Source of the DNA: Diplocloster agilis
Lineage (GTDB): Bacteria; Bacillota; Clostridia; Lachnospirales; Lachnospiraceae
Direction: 5' to 3'
DNA length: 64,000 nucleotides
Assembly: GCF_019042275.1 (NCBI RefSeq)
Contig: NZ_JAHQCW010000033.1
Span: 1-64,000, forward strand
This document shows positions 29,077-39,799 of this stretch, piece after piece. A program made the translations under genes and the position numbers. How positions within the stretch are numbered: position 1 is the first letter of the stretch; every line of letters starts with the position of its first letter. The notes beneath the pieces were generated by a model that saw only the letters and a program-made list of their open reading frames with translations, was not told the DNA's origin and made no database searches.

Positions 29077-29105
29077 TTGACTTTTCCATACCCCGACGGT
29101 AAGAT
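29077..29105 (+). promoter_or_regulatory. promoter of the HPr-like gene
   Basis: TTGACT (29077-29082), a 17-base spacer and TAAGAT (29100-29105). Confidence 0.65.
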
Positions 29106-29138
29106 GAACATATAAAAAATATATGGGAGGTTTTTCCA

Positions 29139-29372
29139 ATGAAAACAGTAAGAATTTCTTTAAACTCAATTGATAAAGTGAAATCTTTTGTGAATGACAT
29201 CACTAGATTTGATAACGATTTTGATCTGGTTTCCGGAAGGTATGTAATCGATGCGAAATCCATCATGGGCATCTTCAGCCTGGATCTGTCCAAACCGATT
29301 GATCTGAATATCCATGCGGAAGAGAATATCGATTCGATTCTTGCAATCCTTGCTCCTTATATCATCGAGTAA
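29139..29372 (+). CDS. HPr-like protein lacking the phosphorylatable histidine
   Basis: A 77-residue HPr fold. The region around residue 46 reads DAKSIMGIFSL, matching the regulatory serine site of HPr and Crh. The N-terminal active loop, which in HPr carries His15 in a GIHARPA motif, reads SLNSIDKVKSFV here and has no histidine. It therefore cannot carry PTS phosphate from Enzyme I, and a Crh-like regulatory role is the closest inference. It has its own promoter, an AGGTTTTTCC leader with a GGGAGG ribosome site, and a strong terminator. Confidence 0.85.
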   Translation: MKTVRISLNSIDKVKSFVNDITRFDNDFDLVSGRYVIDAKSIMGIFSLDLSKPIDLNIHAEENIDSILAILAPYIIE

Positions 29373-29400
29373 GATACTTGCTTTTGTAAGAAGGGACATG

Positions 29401-29434
29401 CACCTCGCTATAGACAGCGGGGTGTTTTTTTTGC
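29401..29434 (+). terminator. terminator of the HPr-like gene
   Basis: CACCTCGCT pairs with AGCGGGGTG (one T-G pair) around a 6-base loop, followed by eight T residues. Confidence 0.9.
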
Positions 29435-29484
29435 CCCTGTTACATGCTTTTTTGTTTTCTTTTCTGCTGATCAATCTTTTCCGG

Positions 29485-30663
29485 TCAGCTGACAATCACA
29501 CACTCTGCAGTCTCGATCGCCTGCGCTACCATTTCGTCAATCTTTTCCTCCAGTTTCTTTTCCGAACGCTTAATCACCGGAATACTGGGCTTTGTGACCG
29601 GATGCTTCGCGACAAAGATCGTACAGCAATCCTCATAGGGCTGAATCGATGTCTCAAAAGTGCCTATTTTTTCCGCAATATCAATGATATCCTGCTTATC
29701 AAAAGCGATCAGCGGACGGAACACCGGCATGGTGCACACTTCATTGGTAGCCGCCAGGCTCTGAACGGTCTGGCTTGCCACCTGCCCGATGCTCTCGCCG
29801 GTGATCAATCCCAGCGCTTCATTTTTGCGGGCCAGCTCTTCCGCGATCCGCATCATATAGCGCCGCATGATGATCGTCAGCTCGTCATGGGGACATTTGT
29901 CATAGATATACAGCTGAATATCCGTAAAGTTCACCACATATAAATAGACCGGTCCTGCGTACTTCGCCACCTGGGCCGCCAAATCCACCACTTTTTGTTT
30001 GGCCCGCTCACTGGTGTAGGGAGGCGCGTGAAAATAAACGGCATCAATTTTCACACCCCGTTTGGCTACCATATAACCCGCCACCGGACTGTCGATTCCG
30101 CCGGATAACAGCAGCATGCATTTCCCGTTTGTACCGACCGGCATACCGCCGGGCCCGGGGATAATCTCCGAATAAATATAGATTTTCTCCCGCACTTCGA
30201 TGGTCAGCATGATCTGGGGATCATGAACATCCACATGCATCTGCGGATAAGCCTCCAGAATCCGGTGGCCCATCTCGGCATTGATCTCCATGGAATCCAT
30301 GGGATAATTCTTTCTCGCCCTGCGGGCGCATACCTTAAAGCTTTTATCCTTATCCGGATACACTTCGTCCATATAGGCCAGTACATCCCGGGAAAGCTTA
30401 TCAAAGCCTTCATCCTCCACGCATACGGTGGGGCAGATGCCCACGATACCGAATACCCGCTGTAAGGCCTCTACCGCCTCGTCATAGTCATAATCCTGCG
30501 GGCATGCCACATAGATGCGTCCCTGCTCTTTGGACACCTGAAATTCGCCTTCTACGGGTTTTAACGCGTGCCGGATCTGTTTTACCAGCGCGTCCTCAAA
30601 CAGGTAACGGTTTTTCCCCTTGATTCCGATTTCCCCGTATTTTATCAGAAATGCCTGAAACAT
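29485..30663 (-). CDS. thiI: tRNA 4-thiouridine synthase ThiI
   Basis: Makes 4-thiouridine at position 8 of tRNAs by adenylating uridine and accepting sulfur from a cysteine desulfurase. The 392-residue protein has an N-terminal ferredoxin-like region and THUMP domain (to about 165) and a PP-loop domain with LLSGGIDSPVAGYM. It ends without the rhodanese domain of E. coli ThiI, which is usual in Firmicutes. The NifS-like desulfurase directly upstream is its natural partner. Confidence 0.96.
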   Translation of the reverse strand: MFQAFLIKYGEIGIKGKNRYLFEDALVKQIRHALKPVEGEFQVSKEQGRIYVACPQDYDYDEAVEALQRVFGIVGICPTVCVEDEGFDKLSRDVLAYMDEVYPDKDKSFKVCARRARKNYPMDSMEINAEMGHRILEAYPQMHVDVHDPQIMLTIEVREKIYIYSEIIPGPGGMPVGTNGKCMLLLSGGIDSPVAGYMVAKRGVKIDAVYFHAPPYTSERAKQKVVDLAAQVAKYAGPVYLYVVNFTDIQLYIYDKCPHDELTIIMRRYMMRIAEELARKNEALGLITGESIGQVASQTVQSLAATNEVCTMPVFRPLIAFDKQDIIDIAEKIGTFETSIQPYEDCCTIFVAKHPVTKPSIPVIKRSEKKLEEKIDEMVAQAIETAECVIVS

Positions 30664-30763
30664 CTTATTCTCTCCTTATAAATCCTTACTTGAACGGTTC
30701 CTATTCATATTTAATAAACACGGCAGAACACGGTTAAGCGCTGCCGATGCGTCCTGCCGGCTT

Positions 30764-31921
30764 TTATCTGCGGGTATATTTCTTAAGCTTCGGCACCACT
30801 TCTCTAAGCTTCTCTATACAAAACTCCACCTCGTCCAGCGTGGTTTCCAGCTGGAAGCTAAACCGGATCGCCGATTCCAGCTGTTCTTTGTCCAGGCGGA
30901 TCGCAGTCAGGGTCGGACTGACGGCATGCTTCTTGCCGGCCGCGCAGGCGCTCCCGGCGGAGACATAGATCTCATATTCCTCCAGCGCATGCAGCAAAAC
31001 TTCGCTGCGCACTCCCGGAAAACTGACATTGACGATATGCGGAGCGCTTTCTTTTCCCACAAGCCCGTGAATGACCGCGCCCTCTACCGTTCCGATCCCA
31101 TTGACGAAAGCCTGCTTTACCGCATACAGCCGCTCGATCTTCTCGTCAAAACCGGTGTACAGCTCTTTGACCGCCGCGCCCAGGCCGGCGATTCCGGTAG
31201 TATTCACGGTTCCCGAGCGCATCCCCTCCTGCTGACCGCCGCCATAGGAGATCGGTTTGATTTTCACCTTGTCATTGACATACAGAAAACCGACGCCTTT
31301 CGGGCCGTGAATTTTATGGCCGCTGGCCGTCAGCAGGTCGATTCCCAGCTTTTTCGGTAAAATTCGGTATTTTCCATAGGCCTGCACCGCATCCACATGG
31401 ATTTTGGCCTTCGGCGCCTTTTTATGAACCAGCTCTGCGATCTCCTGAATAGGCTGTACCGCCCCGATTTCATTGTTCACGTACATGACGGACACCAGAA
31501 TCGTCTCTTCATCCAGAGCCGCCTCCAGCGCGTCCATGCGCAGAACCCCGTTCGCATCCACCGGGATGTAGCTGGCCCGAAATCCATTTTCTTCCAGATG
31601 CTCCATGACCGCCGTTACGGAAGGATGCTCCACAGCCGAAGTAATCACATGATTCCCGGCCCTGCAGTTTGCCATGGCCGTTCCAATAATAGCTAGGTTA
31701 TTCCCCTCCGTGCCCCCGGACGTAAAAAAGATCTCCTTCGCATTGACTTTCAAGTTCTTCGCGATTATATCCCTGGCGTCCTTTACATACTTCTCCGCTT
31801 CCACGCCTTTTTTGTGCATGGAGGACGGATTGCCGTAATCCTCCGTCAGCGTCCTGATCATAATATCTTTTACGGACTCATAGCAGCGGGTCGTTGCCGA
31901 ATTATCAAAATAACATTCCAT
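30764..31921 (-). CDS. NifS-like cysteine desulfurase paired with ThiI
   Basis: A PLP enzyme that moves sulfur from cysteine to ThiI. The roughly 385-residue protein starts MECYFDNSATTR. The PLP lysine lies in LLTASGHKIHGPKGVGFLY, and the catalytic cysteine loop is SAGSACAAGKK near 325. It matches the NifZ (YtbJ) group that in B. subtilis stands next to thiI. The ATG at 31921 follows GAAGGA, so the ATG at 31936 is less likely. The two genes probably form one transcript with prmA-rsmE. Confidence 0.92.
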   Translation of the reverse strand: MECYFDNSATTRCYESVKDIMIRTLTEDYGNPSSMHKKGVEAEKYVKDARDIIAKNLKVNAKEIFFTSGGTEGNNLAIIGTAMANCRAGNHVITSAVEHPSVTAVMEHLEENGFRASYIPVDANGVLRMDALEAALDEETILVSVMYVNNEIGAVQPIQEIAELVHKKAPKAKIHVDAVQAYGKYRILPKKLGIDLLTASGHKIHGPKGVGFLYVNDKVKIKPISYGGGQQEGMRSGTVNTTGIAGLGAAVKELYTGFDEKIERLYAVKQAFVNGIGTVEGAVIHGLVGKESAPHIVNVSFPGVRSEVLLHALEEYEIYVSAGSACAAGKKHAVSPTLTAIRLDKEQLESAIRFSFQLETTLDEVEFCIEKLREVVPKLKKYTRR

Positions 31922-31954
31922 CGTTTCCTTCACCATCCTTGCTTTTGCCTTGTC

Positions 31955-32716
31955 TTAGTTTATCCCAATTGCGTCATTGCATTCCAACTGGAACATTAAA
32001 ACGGAAAGAATGGCGAGCCCGGCGGTCTCCGTTCTCAGAATCCGCCGGCCCAGGGAAACCGGCTGCGCGCCCATGCCGCAGGCCTTCTGCACTTCGCTTT
32101 CCTCAAACCCGCCCTCGGGACCGATGAAAATCCCGACGGACTGGCCGGACTTTACCGCCTGGAGAAACTCCCGGCTCTTCGCCATGCCCTGCGCGTGTTC
32201 GTATGGGATAAAAATATGATCCAAGCTTTGCGCATAAGCCAGGGCATCCGCAAGCTTCATCGACTCCCGGACTTTTGGAATTACCATCCGGCCGGACTGT
32301 TTCGCCGCACTCTGTGCTATGGCATTCCAGCGTTTTAATTTATTCTGTTCTTTTTTTGCATCCAGTTTGACGACGGTTCTTCTGGTCTCAACCGGAACAA
32401 CCGCATACACGCCCAATTCCACAGCCTTCTGGATGATCAGCTCCATCTTATCGCTTTTCGGCAGCCCTTGGAACAGCGTGATCCGGCAGGGCAGCTCGCG
32501 ATTTTCTTCCTCTACAGACAAAACGCCAAGACGGATACAGTCCGGCTCGATTTTTGATATCTCGCACTGATATTCCCGGAATGCCCCGTCCGTGCTCACG
32601 CTTACTTTTTCTCCCGGTTTCATCCGCAGAACATTCCGGATATGATTCACATCCGTTCCCAAAATAACGATTTCGGAATCCTGTATCTGCTCCGGGTTCA
32701 CAAAGAAATGGTACAT
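31955..32716 (-). CDS. rsmE: 16S rRNA (uracil-1498-N3)-methyltransferase RsmE
   Basis: Methylates U1498 of 16S rRNA. The 253-residue SPOUT-fold protein has an N-terminal PUA-like part, then KSDKMELIIQKAVELGV, AQSAAKQSGR, the knot motif GPEGGFEESEV and LGRRILRTETAG near the end. It starts 1 base after the prmA stop codon, so the two are tightly coupled, as in B. subtilis (yqeT-yqeU). Confidence 0.96.
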   Translation of the reverse strand: MYHFFVNPEQIQDSEIVILGTDVNHIRNVLRMKPGEKVSVSTDGAFREYQCEISKIEPDCIRLGVLSVEEENRELPCRITLFQGLPKSDKMELIIQKAVELGVYAVVPVETRRTVVKLDAKKEQNKLKRWNAIAQSAAKQSGRMVIPKVRESMKLADALAYAQSLDHIFIPYEHAQGMAKSREFLQAVKSGQSVGIFIGPEGGFEESEVQKACGMGAQPVSLGRRILRTETAGLAILSVLMFQLECNDAIGIN

Positions 32717-32717
32717 C

Positions 32718-33671
32718 TTATCTCTTCCTCGCCGTCACACTGACCCACTCGCCCTGATGCGTCACTTCCACAACTTCCAGCCCGGCATCCTGAACCGTAC
32801 GCACGATCAGTTCTTCCTTCACATCCAGAATCCCGGAGGTGATATAGAGCGCTCCCGGCTTCATCGTTTTGACAACCACCGGAGTCAGAGGCACCAACAC
32901 CTCAGCCAGGATATTCGCCAGTACAATGTCATATGCTTCGTAGCCGACCGCATCCTGAATCTCTTTTTCATCGATGATATTGCCAATCATCACCTCAAAG
33001 CGGCCCGGTTCAATCTCATTCGCCTCCATATTCTCATGGGTAGCGTTAATCGCACAGGGATCCAGATCGGTTCCCACCGCATGTCCCGCACCCAGCTTAC
33101 AGGCGGCGATCGAAAGTATCCCGCTGCCGCAGCCCAGATCCAGAATATCCATCCCCGGCCGCACATACTTCTTCAGTTGCCGGATACACAGCTGGGTCGT
33201 CTCATGCATCCCGGTTCCAAAAGCCGTACCGGGATCAATATGAATGATCATCTTTCCCTCATCCTCCGGCTTCACTTCTTCCCAGGACGGGATAATCAAA
33301 ATATCATCCACATAGAATTGCTTAAAATACTGCTTCCAATTATTAATCCAGTCCTTGTCCTCCGTCTCGGACGCCTCAATAGAGGCCTCCCCGATATCCA
33401 CGAACATACGCAGCCCTTCCAGCTCTTCTCTTACCTGTACCAGGATATCCGTCTCATCGGTATCCTCCTCCAGATAAAAACTGATATAGGCTATGCCGTC
33501 ATCTTCCGGCCCGTCGGGCAGAATATCCACAAACATCTGTTTCTTATCTGCCTCCGTCAAAGGCACATTGTCCTCGATCTGCGCGCCCTCAATCCCCAAA
33601 TCCACCAGGGTACTGATCACCAGATCTTCCGCTTCTGTTTTCGTCTTAATCGTAAATTTTTTCCATTTCAC
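32718..33671 (-). CDS. prmA: ribosomal protein L11 methyltransferase
   Basis: Trimethylates lysines of ribosomal protein L11. The 317-residue protein has an N-terminal substrate domain followed by a class I methyltransferase: GTAFGTGMHETTQLC, ILDLGCGSGILSIAACKLGA (SAM loop) and NILAEVLVPL. The GTG at 33671 with a GAGGTG site gives the normal VKWKKFTI start; the open frame upstream into the palindrome is rejected. It lies downstream of dnaJ, separated by an F2 palindrome. Confidence 0.94.
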   Translation of the reverse strand: MKWKKFTIKTKTEAEDLVISTLVDLGIEGAQIEDNVPLTEADKKQMFVDILPDGPEDDGIAYISFYLEEDTDETDILVQVREELEGLRMFVDIGEASIEASETEDKDWINNWKQYFKQFYVDDILIIPSWEEVKPEDEGKMIIHIDPGTAFGTGMHETTQLCIRQLKKYVRPGMDILDLGCGSGILSIAACKLGAGHAVGTDLDPCAINATHENMEANEIEPGRFEVMIGNIIDEKEIQDAVGYEAYDIVLANILAEVLVPLTPVVVKTMKPGALYITSGILDVKEELIVRTVQDAGLEVVEVTHQGEWVSVTARKR

Positions 33672-33794
33672 GGGATTCACCTCATATTTCGTCTTTTCCC
33701 ATATTAACACAGGTCCTCTCAAAAAAACAAGAGGCAAACTTCCATCGTCCAGGGCAATCGTCCTGTTAAGAGTAAGCTTAGAACTGTTTACAAA

Positions 33795-33890
33795 GAAGGG
33801 GAGCGAACCTTGCCGGACCCGGGGCACTGTTTGAGCCGTATTCCGGCGAGTTTGCCCCGGGTCCTGCTAATAAAAGGTTCGATCCCCTTC
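33795..33890 (-). repeat. F2 palindromic element, small copy c
   Basis: A 96-base inverted repeat. The outer stem is GAAGGGGAGCGAACCTT with AAGGTTCGATCCCCTTC, and the inner stem is GACCCGGGGCA with TGCCCCGGGTC. At 33825-33854 the minus strand carries the F2 core, CAAACTCGCC, a 7-base loop, then GGCTCAAACAGTG, nearly identical to copy b. It starts 15 bases beyond the dnaJ stop, so it could also serve as the terminator of the heat-shock operon, although its T-run is poor. Confidence 0.85.
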
Positions 33891-33905
33891 GTAATTACCC
33901 GTCTC

Positions 33906-35048
33906 TTATTTAAATTTAAACCCTTTTCTCTTAGACTTCTCATTTCCCTCAGGGGACTGATTCAGCGTGTTCCCGCTGGCCTCGTCGAACTTGCGCAGCG
34001 CTTCCTTGGCATCCTCGTTTAACTTCGTCGGCACCTGCACCACCAAGGTTACATAGTGGTCGCCGCGGATGTCTTTATTTCTGAGGGAAGGAACCCCTTT
34101 GCCCTTCAGACGCACTTTGGTATCTGTCTGGGTTCCCGGTTTTACCGTGTAGAGGACGTCGCCGTCCACCGTGCTGATCTTAACATCACCGCCCAGGGCC
34201 GCTACCGCAAAGCTGATCGGGGCCGTGGAGAAAATATTCGCATCCTGGCGCTGGAAAATCGGATGTCTGGAAACCACAACTTCCACCATCAGATCGCCTC
34301 TGGGGCCGCCGTTGGTTCCGGGTTCGCCCTTGTCCCGGATACGGATACTCTGGCCGTTGTCTATACCTGCCGGAATCGATACCTGGATCTTCTTGCGGTT
34401 CGCGATGTATCCGGTTCCGTGACAATCCGTACATTTTTCCTTGATGATCTGTCCGGTTCCGTGACAGTCCGGACAGGTCTGTACATTTCTGACCATGCCG
34501 AACAGGGACTGCTGGGTAAATACCACCTGGCCCTTTCCGCCGCATTTCTCGCAGGTAACCGGAGAGGTGCCGGGTTTCGCTCCTGTTCCGTGACAGGTGG
34601 AACAGTTGTCCTTCAGTGTCAGCTCGATCTCCTTCTCACAGCCGAAGATCGCCTCCTCAAAGGTAATCCTCACACTGGTGCGCAGATTTGCTCCGCGCAT
34701 CGGGCCGTTATTAGCCCTGCGGCTGCTTCTGCCGCCGCCGAACAAATCCCCGAATATATCACCAAAAATATCACCCATATCCATGCCGGAAAAATCAAAG
34801 CCTCCGGCACCGGCCGATCCGTCAAAGGCCGCATGACCGAACTGGTCATACTGGCGTCTCTTTTCCGCATCACTAAGTACGGCGTATGCTTCCGAAGCTT
34901 CCTTAAACTTCTTCTCGGCCTCGGTGTCTCCCGGGTTCATGTCGGGATGGTATTTTTTCGCCAGTTTTCTGTATGCACTTTTTATGGTAGCATCATCGGC
35001 TCCTCGATCCACGCCTAAGACTTCATAATAGTCTCTCTTGTCTGCCAT
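33906..35048 (-). CDS. dnaJ: chaperone DnaJ (Hsp40)
   Basis: A co-chaperone that delivers substrates to DnaK and stimulates its ATPase. The 380-residue protein has the N-terminal J domain with HPD in KYHPDMNPG, a Gly/Phe-rich linker at about 75-115, and four zinc motifs ([32 protein letters not shown]). Two C-terminal beta domains follow. It is the last gene of hrcA-grpE-dnaK-dnaJ. Confidence 0.97.
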   Translation of the reverse strand: MADKRDYYEVLGVDRGADDATIKSAYRKLAKKYHPDMNPGDTEAEKKFKEASEAYAVLSDAEKRRQYDQFGHAAFDGSAGAGGFDFSGMDMGDIFGDIFGDLFGGGRSSRRANNGPMRGANLRTSVRITFEEAIFGCEKEIELTLKDNCSTCHGTGAKPGTSPVTCEKCGGKGQVVFTQQSLFGMVRNVQTCPDCHGTGQIIKEKCTDCHGTGYIANRKKIQVSIPAGIDNGQSIRIRDKGEPGTNGGPRGDLMVEVVVSRHPIFQRQDANIFSTAPISFAVAALGGDVKISTVDGDVLYTVKPGTQTDTKVRLKGKGVPSLRNKDIRGDHYVTLVVQVPTKLNEDAKEALRKFDEASGNTLNQSPEGNEKSKRKGFKFK

Positions 35049-35076
35049 ATCTGTTCAACCTCTCTGTTTCATCAGG

Positions 35077-35105
35077 ATAAGGGGAAGAGTGGTTCTTCCC
35101 CTTAT
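35077..35105 (-). other. hairpin between dnaK and dnaJ
   Basis: ATAAGGGGAAGA pairs perfectly with TCTTCCCCTTAT around a 5-base loop. There is no strong T-run, so it may act as an mRNA-stabilising or processing hairpin, or as a weak attenuator reducing dnaJ relative to dnaK. Confidence 0.6.
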
Positions 35106-35125
35106 AAATTCCTATTCGATTTCTC

Positions 35126-37012
<1,887 letters not shown>

Positions 37013-37028
37013 CTATCATTCTATTTGT

Positions 37029-37688
37029 TTAATTTGCTACTTTTACCATGCTGTGGCGAACGACGCTTTCTTTGTAGAGATACCCCTTCTGGAATTCCTC
37101 CGCAACGATATTATCGCCAAAGGCTTCATCCTCCACATGCATCACCGCATTGTGCAGATTCGGGTCAAACTCGCCGCCCACCGCCTCGATCGGTTTTACA
37201 CCGATCTCATCCAATGTGGTCATCAACTGCTTATAAATCTTGTTCATGCCTTCCACAAATGGATCATCCCGTTCTGTTTCCGGCACGCTTGCGAGGCCTC
37301 TCTCGAAGTTATCCACAACCGGCAGCATCTTTTCAATCACTTCTTTTGCACCGATTTCATACATGTGGGACTTCTCTTTCTCGGTCCTCTTCCTGTAATT
37401 ATCGAATTCCGCCATCTGCCGTTTTACCTGATCGGACAGCTCTTCGATTTTTTCGTCTTTCTTATCTCTTTTCTCTTTCTTTTCTTTTCGCTTGCTGAAT
37501 TTTTCTTTTTTCTCTTCGCCTTCCTGTGTATCCGGCTGTACAGCTTCAGCTTCCTTCACGTTTTCCTCCGCCGGGTCCTGTTCCTCAGCCTGCGCTGTCT
37601 CAGCCGCTTCCGCTGCGTTTTCCTGATCCTTCGGAATGTCTGCCGTCTCCTGCTGATCTGCCTTTATCGTATCTTTTTCTTCTGCCAA
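37029..37688 (-). CDS. grpE: nucleotide exchange factor GrpE
   Basis: Releases ADP from DnaK. The 219-residue protein has an unusually long acidic, glutamate-rich N-terminal tail (about 1-75) before the coiled coil and the GrpE signature (FDNYRKRTEKEK, MLPVVDNFERGL, EFDPNLHNAVMHVEDE). The chosen start is a TTG at 37688 with an AAGGAAGG site about ten bases upstream; this start is the least certain in the operon. Confidence 0.93.
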   Translation of the reverse strand: MAEEKDTIKADQQETADIPKDQENAAEAAETAQAEEQDPAEENVKEAEAVQPDTQEGEEKKEKFSKRKEKKEKRDKKDEKIEELSDQVKRQMAEFDNYRKRTEKEKSHMYEIGAKEVIEKMLPVVDNFERGLASVPETERDDPFVEGMNKIYKQLMTTLDEIGVKPIEAVGGEFDPNLHNAVMHVEDEAFGDNIVAEEFQKGYLYKESVVRHSMVKVAN

Positions 37689-37716
37689 GCCTGGTTACCT
37701 TCCTTTCTATCTTTAC

Positions 37717-38748
37717 CTATGTTTTTTTCTTATAGATCGCATCCAGTTGAACCATCAGTGTTTTGAGAGTGCTCACTACTTTCTCGTAATCCATTCTCTT
37801 TGGTCCGATGATACCTATGGTGCCCTGCATCCCTTCGCCTAATTCATAAGTCGCGGTCACAACGCTGCAGTCTTTCATAGCCCGTACCGGCGTTTCATTC
37901 CCGATATAAACCTGTATTCCATGTTCATCCGCGTTGGCCAGCGTCTCATTTACCAGATCACTCAACTGCTGCTTTTCTTCAAAAGTACTCAAAAGTTCAC
38001 TGGCCCGTTCACTGTCGGACAGCTCCGGGTATTTGAAAATATTCGTGGTACCGCTTGTATATATCTCTAAATCGTCGTCCAGGTTAATGGCCTCCGCCAC
38101 CGCGTCCAGCACATCGCTCACAAGCCCGCTGTGGATTCCGGCCTGTTCCTTCAGGTTCGAGATCATCCCCAGGTTGATCTCTTCTAACGTCAATCCGTTG
38201 AGCTGTGTGTTCAACAGGATATTGAGTTTCAGGATCTTCTCATTGTCCAAAGGCTCATCCACCGTAATAATCTTATTTTTCACGATATTGCCTTCCACAA
38301 CAATGACCGCCAGGATCTGGGTCTCATCCACTTCGCTTAACTGTATGAACTTCACTTTATTGTGATGGTACTGAGGGGAGGAAATCATCGTCGCATAATT
38401 CGTGTTATGGGCTAATACCTTAGCCACCTGCTGCAGCAGCGACTCCATCCGGTCCGCCTTCTGGATCATGAGTTCTTTCATCTCCGTGACTTCCCGTTCT
38501 TTTTCCTCCATCATCTGATCGACGTAAAGACGGTAACCTTTGTCGGAAGGGATCCTGCCCGCTGATGTGTGGGGCTGTACAATAAATCCCATTTCCTCCA
38601 AATCTGACATCTCGTTGCGAATGGTGGCTGAACTCAACTTCAAATCCGAGTATTTGGAAATCGTTCTGGATCCCACAGGTTCACCGGTTTCCAGATAGTT
38701 CCGGATAATCGCCTGCAATATTTTCGTCTTTCTGTCGTCCAGCTGCAT
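37717..38748 (-). CDS. hrcA: heat-inducible transcription repressor HrcA
   Basis: Represses the groESL and dnaK operons by binding CIRCE; activity depends on GroEL. The 343-residue protein begins MQLDDRKTKILQAIIRNYL with a winged-helix domain (SSATIRNEMSDLEEMGFIVQPHTSAGR) and continues with a GAF-like dimerisation region. The ATG at 38748 has an AGGAG site; the open frame upstream runs through CIRCE and the promoter and is rejected. It heads its own operon. Confidence 0.96.
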   Translation of the reverse strand: MQLDDRKTKILQAIIRNYLETGEPVGSRTISKYSDLKLSSATIRNEMSDLEEMGFIVQPHTSAGRIPSDKGYRLYVDQMMEEKEREVTEMKELMIQKADRMESLLQQVAKVLAHNTNYATMISSPQYHHNKVKFIQLSEVDETQILAVIVVEGNIVKNKIITVDEPLDNEKILKLNILLNTQLNGLTLEEINLGMISNLKEQAGIHSGLVSDVLDAVAEAINLDDDLEIYTSGTTNIFKYPELSDSERASELLSTFEEKQQLSDLVNETLANADEHGIQVYIGNETPVRAMKDCSVVTATYELGEGMQGTIGIIGPKRMDYEKVVSTLKTLMVQLDAIYKKKT

Positions 38749-38774
38749 CCAATCGCTCCTCTCTTTTTGCTTTA

Positions 38775-38801
38775 TTAGCACTCGTTGTTGAGGAGTGCTA
38801 A
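38775..38801 (-). promoter_or_regulatory. CIRCE operator of the hrcA-dnaK operon
   Basis: TTAGCACTC, nine bases, GAGTGCTAA, placed between promoter and hrcA. Together with the groESL site it shows that HrcA controls both chaperone operons. Confidence 0.97.
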
Positions 38802-38812
38802 CATCTGTAAAT

Positions 38813-38841
38813 AACATAGCACTCCCCCTAATTTTTGTCAA
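38813..38841 (-). promoter_or_regulatory. hrcA operon promoter
   Basis: On the minus strand: TTGACA (38841-38836), a 17-base spacer and TATGTT (38818-38813). Confidence 0.78.
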
Positions 38842-38848
38842 TACCATT

Positions 38849-39247
38849 TCATATATTTTTCAAAAATTTTAGATTTATAAAATGTATGCAAGTTTCTTTA
38901 TCAGGCGGTAACAAGAACCTGGCTTGATCAGGAGCAGAGGGGACGCAAAAGGATTTCAAGACAGAAGAATGACGGCAGACGGCTTAGATGCAGATGGGAT
39001 AGTTTCATTGTAGAATCATGGATTTAGGGATATAATAGGAATATTGGAATTTTTATGCAGTTTCTAACTGTTTTTCAATAGAATTAGCATGGATGTTTGT
39101 TTCGTATTGTGCATATTTCAGTGTTATGTACATTTTAGTTTATTTACATTTTAGTGTTACGCTTGCTTCTGGAAATTTGAAGCTTCTATTCTGGCTGGCT
39201 TGGATTTTGATTTTCTATCATGATTATGGTATGTGGGAGGTTGTTGG
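38849..39247. other. gene-free AT-rich region before the chromate-transporter pair
   Basis: I see no gene or long repeat here. Bases 39000-39200 are AT-rich with short repeated TTACATTTTAGT-like pieces around 39128-39160. It must contain the promoter of the following pair, but no clear consensus stands out. Confidence 0.4.
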
Positions 39248-39799
39248 ATGAAGGAATTGTTGGAGCTGTTTTGTACGTTTGCCCAGATCGGAGCGCTGAC
39301 GTTCGGGGGAGGGCTGGCGATGCTGCCAATGCTGAAGCATGAACTGGTGGATAAGAAGGAATGGGTCACGGAGGAAGAATTGCTGGATTATTATGCAATC
39401 GGACAGTGTACCCCCGGGATTATCGCTGTGAATACAGCTACGTTTGTGGGGTATAAACGCAAAGGAATTTGGGGAGGCGTGTTGGCCACCCTGGGCATGG
39501 TGTTTCCCTCTCTGGTGATAATTTCCCTGGTGGCTTCCGTGTTGTCGAATTTTATGGAGAATACTTATGTGGGACATGCGCTGGCCGGAATTCGGGCCGT
39601 GGTCTGCGCGTTAATGTTAGGAACCGTTTTGACTCTTGCGAAGAAAAGTCTGGTGGACTGGATTTGTTATCTTATTTTTTTCGGGGTTTTGATTCTGGCT
39701 CTGTTCTCCCCGATCCCGGTTGTGCTGCTGGTATTATTAGCAGCCGCAGCGGGCATTGGGATTAAAATATTTGGCAGAAAGAAGGACAAACCTGTATGA
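39248..39799 (+). CDS. chromate transporter family protein, first half
   Basis: About 183 residues, one CHR domain with TFGGGLAMLPML near the start, CTPGIIAVNTATFVGY and several membrane helices. CHR proteins export chromate or act in other anion transport; in many Firmicutes the protein is split into two short subunits encoded side by side, as here. The ATG at 39248 follows GGGAGG; the upstream ATG at 39233 is rejected. It overlaps the next gene by ATGA. Confidence 0.88.
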   Translation: MKELLELFCTFAQIGALTFGGGLAMLPMLKHELVDKKEWVTEEELLDYYAIGQCTPGIIAVNTATFVGYKRKGIWGGVLATLGMVFPSLVIISLVASVLSNFMENTYVGHALAGIRAVVCALMLGTVLTLAKKSLVDWICYLIFFGVLILALFSPIPVVLLVLLAAAAGIGIKIFGRKKDKPV

